This document shows positions 4,462 through 8,925 of a stretch of DNA of 8,925 bases, in pieces (positions within the stretch are counted from its first letter, which is position 1; the number at the start of each line of letters is the position of its first letter). The position numbers and the translations under genes are program-made. The notes under the pieces are model-generated. The model saw only the letters and a program-made list of their open reading frames with translations. It made no database searches and was not told the origin of the DNA. The DNA lies in assembly GCA_005779435.1 (NCBI GenBank), contig SXJH01000152.1, positions 1 to 8,925 of the forward strand, in the 5' to 3' direction. Origin of the DNA: Nitrosomonas sp. Lineage in GTDB: Bacteria > Pseudomonadota > Gammaproteobacteria > Burkholderiales > Nitrosomonadaceae.

Positions 4462-6207
4462 ATGACTTATTTATTGAACGATCCAACGAAGTTTGCGGAT
4501 GAACTGGCCGAAGGGTTTGTGGCGGCGCATCGCGGCAAAATATGTGCAGTCGATGGCGGCGTGATCCGCTTGCATAAGGCGAAACCCGGCCAGGTCGTGC
4601 TGGTGATCGGCGGCGGCTCCGGGCATTATCCGGCCTTCGGCGGATTTGTCGGACAGGGATTGGCGCACGGCGCTGCGATGGGAAATGTATTCGCGTCGCC
4701 GTCGGCACAGCAGATTTGCAACGTGGCGCAGGCTGTGGATGCCGGTGGCGGCATCCTGTTTTGCTACGGCAATTATGCCGGCGATGTGCTCAATTTCAAC
4801 CAGGCGCAGCAGCGGCTTCGTGCGATGGGGATCGACGTGCGGTCGGTCGTTGTAACCGACGACATCGCTTCGGCGTCTATCGCAGAGAAGCATAAACGCC
4901 GGGGCATTGCCGGTGCTTTGCCGGTTTTTAAAGCTGCGGCTGTTGCCGCCGATGCGGGAAAATCGCTGGACGAAGTATTTCGTATTGCAACAGAAGCCAA
5001 TGAACGCGTGCGGACGCTTGGCGTCGCATTTTCCGGTTGCACATTGCCCGGCGCCGGTAAGCCTTTGTTCGAGGTTGCCAGCGGGAAGATGGAAATCGGC
5101 ATGGGCATTCATGGCGAACCGGGTATCTCTCGCATGGATGCGCCAAGCGCCGACGGTCTGGCGGAAATTCTGGTCAGCCGGCTGCTGGTTGAGATGCCTT
5201 CGATGATCGAGGATCGTCGCGGTGCGCGCATCGGCGTGATACTCAATGGTCTTGGTGCGGTGAAATACGAAGAATTGTTTGTGGTCTATCGCAAGGTCGA
5301 TCGGTTGTTGTCGGCGCATGGATTAACCATTGTCGAGCCTGTGGTGGACGAGTTGATCACCAGTTTCGACATGGCGGGCATTTCGCTCACCTTATTCCGG
5401 ATGAACGATGAGCTCGAACAAACCTGGCTTGCCGCAGCGGATACGCCCGCATTTCATCGCGGTAATGTTGTGCAGTCCAATGAAAATAAGGCCGATCCGT
5501 TGCAACTCGGCAATCGACAGCGGTTAAAAACCGGTTCCGCCGTTTCGCAAGCGACCGCAACGGTCGTGCTGGCGGCTCTGGAGGCGGCTTATGCGGCGAT
5601 TGACGCAAAGCGGGAGGAATTGGGGTGTTTGGACGCGATTGCGGGCGATGGCGATCACGGCATCGGCATGCAACGCGGACTGGCTGCGGCCGTCGCAGCG
5701 GCCAAGGAAGCGCTCGATGCCAAAGTCGGCGCGGGGACATTGCTTACTGTTGCGGGCGATGCCTGGTCCAATCGGGCGGGCGGCACGTCGGGTGCATTGT
5801 GGGGGGTGATTCTGCGCAGTCTCGGTGGCGCGCTTGGCGACGAAGCCCAGCCGGATGTGACGGCCATTGCTGACGGTATCGCCGCCGCGCTTCGCGGCGT
5901 AACCGATCTCGGCAAAGCGCAATTGGGCGATAAGACGCTGGTCGATGTTCTGCATCCAATCTCGGTGTCGATGGATTCGAGCGCATCGCGCAATCTTTCG
6001 ATGGACGCTGCCTGGAATGCCGCCGCCGATGTTGCCGATGCAGCAGCCCAAGCCACCGGAAATCTGCTGCCCAAAATCGGGCGCGCCCGGCCTCACGCGG
6101 AGAAAAGCATCGGTACACCCGATCCCGGAGCCGTTTCGATGGCGCTGATCGTTCGTTCGATAGCCATTGCGCTTAAAAAGCACTGCACGACGTTTGGCGA
6201 CGTTTGA
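4462..6207 (+). CDS. Fused DhaK-DhaL ATP-dependent dihydroxyacetone/erythrulose-type kinase
   Basis: A 581-residue single-chain kinase phosphorylating a short ketose with ATP. Residues about 1-335 form the DhaK substrate domain: GGGSGH at 50-55, GNYAGDVLNF, and GIHGEPG with His217, the histidine that forms a covalent hemiaminal with the substrate carbonyl in this family. Residues about 365-575 form the DhaL nucleotide domain: D391, D396 and D398 in DAIAGDGDHG are the Mg-ATP aspartates, followed by GGTSGALWG and a C-terminal DPGAVS. Because DhaL is present, it uses ATP and not the phosphotransferase system. The details YPAFGGFVGQGL and FCYGNYAGDV resemble the erythrulose-kinase-like (DerK/LerK) branch more than E. 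coli DhaK, so D- or L-erythrulose or another ketose may be the true substrate. No tetritol or glycerol pathway genes are adjacent. The Shine-Dalgarno is weak (GGTG). Confidence 0.93.
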   Translation: MTYLLNDPTKFADELAEGFVAAHRGKICAVDGGVIRLHKAKPGQVVLVIGGGSGHYPAFGGFVGQGLAHGAAMGNVFASPSAQQICNVAQAVDAGGGILFCYGNYAGDVLNFNQAQQRLRAMGIDVRSVVVTDDIASASIAEKHKRRGIAGALPVFKAAAVAADAGKSLDEVFRIATEANERVRTLGVAFSGCTLPGAGKPLFEVASGKMEIGMGIHGEPGISRMDAPSADGLAEILVSRLLVEMPSMIEDRRGARIGVILNGLGAVKYEELFVVYRKVDRLLSAHGLTIVEPVVDELITSFDMAGISLTLFRMNDELEQTWLAAADTPAFHRGNVVQSNENKADPLQLGNRQRLKTGSAVSQATATVVLAALEAAYAAIDAKREELGCLDAIAGDGDHGIGMQRGLAAAVAAAKEALDAKVGAGTLLTVAGDAWSNRAGGTSGALWGVILRSLGGALGDEAQPDVTAIADGIAAALRGVTDLGKAQLGDKTLVDVLHPISVSMDSSASRNLSMDAAWNAAADVADAAAQATGNLLPKIGRARPHAEKSIGTPDPGAVSMALIVRSIAIALKKHCTTFGDV

Positions 6208-6210
6208 AAA

Positions 6211-6239
6211 TTGATCCTGGCGGCAATTAAAAGTATCAT
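6211..6239 (+). promoter_or_regulatory. Candidate sigma-70 promoter for the cheW-cheR-parA operon
   Basis: TTGATC (6211-6216) and TATCAT (6234-6239) are separated by exactly 17 bases and match the -35 and -10 consensus at 4 and 5 of 6 positions. The pair begins 4 bases after the kinase stop and lies 91 bases before the cheW ATG. No terminator was seen between the kinase and this element, so some read-through from the kinase gene is possible. Confidence 0.4.
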
Positions 6240-6330
6240 GGGTGTGTAAGCGTTTTCCGGTATCGGGTCGGTGATTTTTTCTGAAGGATCTCAAGCGCCG
6301 TTATTACGGTTTGAATAGCATATTCTTATC

Positions 6331-6849
6331 ATGCAAGAAAATTCCATTGCCGCAACAATGCAAAACAATACCGCCGATGAATCGGATTCGGGGCATCGCG
6401 TGATTTGTATTCGCGCACAAGATTCGCACTATGCGATCGGGCTTGAGTATGTGGAATGCGTATTGCCGTTGATGGAATTGCAGCCGGTTCCCGGCGGCGC
6501 TTATTATTTGGCGGGACTGATGGATTTTCGCGGCAAAGGCCTCGCCGTGGTCGATTTGGGATTGTGGCTGGGATTGAATCATGCGCAGCCCTACGATCTG
6601 GATACGCCGGTAATCGTGTGCGGCAATGGAGAGGCGCACATGGCCTTTATTGTGGATGAGATTGTGCGGATTGAAGCAGTCAAGCCGGAGGCTGTTCATA
6701 TGCAAGGATTGTTTAAAGCGGGTGCGGCGCCGTTCGAGGCTTCCTTGAAACTGAACAGCGGCATTGCGTTGCTGTTGGATATGCCGCGCATTCTTAATGT
6801 TAATTTCACCGCAGTGAATGCCAGCGTTCCGGCGAGGGCGTTTTTCTAA
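6331..6849 (+). CDS. CheW-like chemotaxis adaptor protein
   Basis: A 172-residue CheW-domain protein, cytoplasmic. It would bridge receptors and a CheA-type histidine kinase in a chemosensory array. After a polar 20-residue N-terminal extension, the domain starts at about residue 22 (HRVICIRAQDSHYAIGLEYV). It shows the conserved centre YYLAGLMDFRGKGLAVVDL (58-76, comparable to the G.I..RG...PV.DL motif of CheW), then IVDEIVRIEAV and a final ALLLDMPRIL. The extension is a little longer than in E. coli CheW. An in-frame ATG at 6358 would shorten it by 9 residues, and neither start has a clear Shine-Dalgarno. It lies 36 bases before cheR and is probably the first gene of the run. Its sequence diverges enough from classical CheW that it may serve a non-flagellar (Wsp-like) pathway. 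Confidence 0.88.
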   Translation: MQENSIAATMQNNTADESDSGHRVICIRAQDSHYAIGLEYVECVLPLMELQPVPGGAYYLAGLMDFRGKGLAVVDLGLWLGLNHAQPYDLDTPVIVCGNGEAHMAFIVDEIVRIEAVKPEAVHMQGLFKAGAAPFEASLKLNSGIALLLDMPRILNVNFTAVNASVPARAFF

Positions 6850-6885
6850 GCCGGGCATTTAGCGGCATGCCGGGGATGAATCCTG

Positions 6886-8427
6886 ATGACACTGCAAACC
6901 GATCAGCCTTCCGTAAAGAATCAGCCGGTTTTTCTCTCCGTTACCGAAGAAGCGTTGCATGCCTTGATCATCCGGCGTACCGGCATTGTTTTGCGGGATT
7001 TTCAAATACGGGCGTTGCGCCAGGCGCTGGCCGAAGTATGCACGAGTTTCGGGTATGGCGACGAGGCGTCGCTGCTGCAGGAATTGAGCCGGAAACGGAG
7101 TTCTGCGCCGGAATTTGAGTTTTTGCTGACGCGGATCACGATTGGGGAAAGTTATTTTTTTCGTCACGCGGAGCAAATGGCGCTGCTGCGCGATGAGTTG
7201 CTGCCGGAGCTGATCGCCCGCAAGCGGCGCGATCGGGATTGTTCGCTGCGGGTGTGGAGCGCGGGGTGCTCAAGCGGGCAAGAGATATATAGCTTAGTCA
7301 TTACGTTGTACGAGCTGTTGCCGGATATCGATGACTGGAATCTCCATTTTCTGGCGACGGATATCAATAAAAATGCATTGGCCGATGCGATTCAGGGGCG
7401 CTACAAGGAATGGTCGTTGCGCGAGACGCCGGAAGCCATCGCAAAAAAATACTTCAACGAAAGCCGGGGCGAATATCAACTACGCGACGATATTTGCCGC
7501 CGGGTCAAATTTGCTTATCTGAATTTGGCGGAAGATGTTTTCCCTGCTTTGCATACCGACACCAATGCAATCGATATCATTTTGTGCCGGAACGTATTCA
7601 TTTATTTGGAACCGGAGTCGATTCGGCGCATCGTGCAGCAGTTTTCCGAATGTTTGGTGCCGGATGGTTTGTTGTTTCTGGGGGTGTCCGACTTTGTCGA
7701 TAAATACCCCGATGAACTAACGCATATCCAACGGGGAAGTTTCTTTTATTTCGAGCGAGAATCCGATGGCTGCCGCGAATTTCCGGCTGTGCCGCCAAGC
7801 GGGGTTTGTGCGATAGAACGCGATATCGCCAAGAATGTGTCCGGGATTGAACGAGGCGAAGAACGAATTGCTTGCGAACACAACGCTCAGCTTAGCGAAG
7901 CTTTTACGCAAGATTCCAGCCCTGTCGATTGCCTGCGCGCCGGACGCTGGCATGACACTTTGCTGGCGGTCGATAGGGCGTTCAGAACGGCAGGGGAATC
8001 GGCGGGTTTGCTGCAAATAAAATCCAAGGCGCTTGCCAATTTGGGGCGGTTGGACGAAGCCTTGCAAAGCTGCCGCAAGAGCCTTGCGCTAAATCCGGTC
8101 GATAAGCACATTTACCTGCTGCAGGGTACAATTCTGCTGGAGAATGCGCGGTCGAACGAGGCGGAAGAGGCTTTCCGCAAGGCGATTTTTTTGGATTACA
8201 CGTTTCCGGAGGCGCACTACCAATTGGGGTTGCTGTTGATCAACCGGGGGGATCGAAAAATGGGATTGAAATGCCTGTCATCCGCGCTGACTCACGCAAA
8301 AAAACAATTGCCGCACCATGAGGTGCATAACGCGCCGGGCATGTCTTATCAGCGGTTCGTGGAAATCATTCAAAATGAGATGAGTATTTATGTCGGCGCA
8401 GCCTCCCGGATACAAAATAACGGATAG
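6886..8427 (+). CDS. CheR-type protein-glutamate methyltransferase with C-terminal TPR repeats
   Basis: A 513-residue methyltransferase that would transfer methyl groups from S-adenosylmethionine to receptor glutamates. Order of domains: CheR N-terminal helical domain (about 15-75), the SAM-binding catalytic domain (about 80-275), a linker, then about three TPR repeats (about 345-465) with a typical GRLDEALQSCRKSLALNP. Motifs visible: TIGESYFFRH (85-94), VWSAGCSSGQEIYSL, ATDINKNAL, and ILCRNVFIYL with the conserved CRN at 234-236. The usual GEEPYS of motif I reads GQEIYS here (131-136). CheR-TPR proteins such as WspC occur in alternative chemosensory systems. The TPRs probably contact receptors or partners in place of the usual pentapeptide tether. 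The ParA-like gene starts 4 bases after the stop. The C-terminal AEGL-like segment (HNAPGMSYQRFVEII) is intact. Confidence 0.92.
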   Translation: MTLQTDQPSVKNQPVFLSVTEEALHALIIRRTGIVLRDFQIRALRQALAEVCTSFGYGDEASLLQELSRKRSSAPEFEFLLTRITIGESYFFRHAEQMALLRDELLPELIARKRRDRDCSLRVWSAGCSSGQEIYSLVITLYELLPDIDDWNLHFLATDINKNALADAIQGRYKEWSLRETPEAIAKKYFNESRGEYQLRDDICRRVKFAYLNLAEDVFPALHTDTNAIDIILCRNVFIYLEPESIRRIVQQFSECLVPDGLLFLGVSDFVDKYPDELTHIQRGSFFYFERESDGCREFPAVPPSGVCAIERDIAKNVSGIERGEERIACEHNAQLSEAFTQDSSPVDCLRAGRWHDTLLAVDRAFRTAGESAGLLQIKSKALANLGRLDEALQSCRKSLALNPVDKHIYLLQGTILLENARSNEAEEAFRKAIFLDYTFPEAHYQLGLLLINRGDRKMGLKCLSSALTHAKKQLPHHEVHNAPGMSYQRFVEIIQNEMSIYVGAASRIQNNG

Positions 8428-8431
8428 CGCA

Positions 8432-8925
8432 ATGGACGTTCAGCAAACCGCAATGCAATCCAAGATTATCGGCGTCGTCCAATTGAAAGGCGGCGCCGGG
8501 CGTTCGACGATAGCGACCAATGTGGCGGCAGCCTTGTCGCAGCAGTTCCCGGTTACGCTGATCGATTGCGATCTGCCCCAGGGCACCAGCGCATCCTGGG
8601 GGGCGATCAGAGCGGAAAACGGGCGGATGGGTAATTTACACATCGCTACCGCATCGGATCATCGGGAATTGATCGACAAGGTTCGGGAATTCAGCCGGAC
8701 GCAGGCCTTTATCCTCATCGACGGGCCGCCGCGCGTTGCCGAGATTACGCGCGCCATTCTGGTGATGAGCGATTTATGTTTGCTGCCCTTGGGAGCGAGC
8801 GCCGCAGAAATCTGGGCGTTGTCCGATTTGTACGCGACAATCGACGAAGCGCGCCGGGATCGTTACCAAGCGGATGCGCGCATCGTATGGAATCGCTATC
8901 GCAAGCAAACGCGCTCGGCCAGGGA
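8432..8925 (+). CDS. ParA/MinD-family ATPase with variant P-loop (partial, C-terminus off the window)
   Basis: The frame opens at the ATG at 8432, 4 bases after cheR, and stays open to the window edge (164 codons). The deviant Walker A is KGGAGRST (19-26). The signature lysine K19 is present, but the P-loop lysine is arginine (R24, codon CGT at 8501-8503). Other ParA features are intact: the A' motif DCDLPQGTSASW (from D45), Walker B-like FILIDGPPR (D97), and LLPLGASAAEIWA. ParA-like proteins beside cheW/cheR position chemosensory arrays or other cargo in the cell, as ParC does in Vibrio. The DLPQGTS...W pattern resembles that branch more than plasmid ParA. A second ATG at codon 8 is a possible start. 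It is not known from sequence whether the variant hydrolyses ATP. Confidence 0.88.
   Translation, partial: MDVQQTAMQSKIIGVVQLKGGAGRSTIATNVAAALSQQFPVTLIDCDLPQGTSASWGAIRAENGRMGNLHIATASDHRELIDKVREFSRTQAFILIDGPPRVAEITRAILVMSDLCLLPLGASAAEIWALSDLYATIDEARRDRYQADARIVWNRYRKQTRSAR

Noticed and set aside
5524..6294. A 256-codon minus-strand ORF opposite the kinase gene.
   Set aside because: It is a high-GC shadow of the DhaL domain with no recognisable motifs and no start signal.

Overview
The window is bacterial, compactly coded on both strands, and reads as a proteobacterium, most likely gamma- or beta-class. The signs are a PpiC parvulin of exactly the E. coli length and motif set, strong Shine-Dalgarno sites before some genes, a Cys-lipobox lipoprotein, and a CheW/CheR-TPR/ParA cluster of the kind found with proteobacterial chemosensory arrays. 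I cannot resolve the genus from sequence alone.

Layout. (1) Positions 1-450, minus strand: the N-terminal 150 residues of a LolD/MacB-type ABC ATPase, running off the left edge. (2) 594-875: divergent ppiC. (3) About 884-1716: a small accessory island. It holds a BrnT-type toxin and a CopG-type antitoxin (brnTA) that I read as an integron gene cassette ending in a well-formed attC site (1653-1716). A shorter, probably decayed cassette lies before it (885-1083). No integrase is in the window. (4) 1852-2709, minus strand: a two-domain GNAT acetyltransferase. (5) 2931-3959: an exported GDSL/SGNH hydrolase, converging on a small His/Gly-rich lipoprotein gene (4021-4323, minus strand). (6) 4462-6207: a fused DhaK-DhaL kinase of the dihydroxyacetone/erythrulose kinase type. 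(7) 6331 to the right edge: cheW, cheR with C-terminal TPRs, and a ParA-like ATPase, closely spaced and probably one operon. It presumably continues into the rest of a chemosensory system.

How the genes work together. Only two groups are clearly functional units: the overlapping brnT-brnA pair, and the cheW-cheR-parA run. In the latter an adaptor, a receptor methyltransferase and a positioning ATPase would act on the same receptor arrays. The other genes are single housekeeping or metabolic genes with no visible pathway partners nearby.

The best leads are the attC architecture around brnTA, including an antitoxin tail and stop codon encoded by the attC itself, and the ParA-like protein whose P-loop lysine is replaced by arginine. 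I saw no new multi-gene defence system, CRISPR array, tRNA or rRNA.
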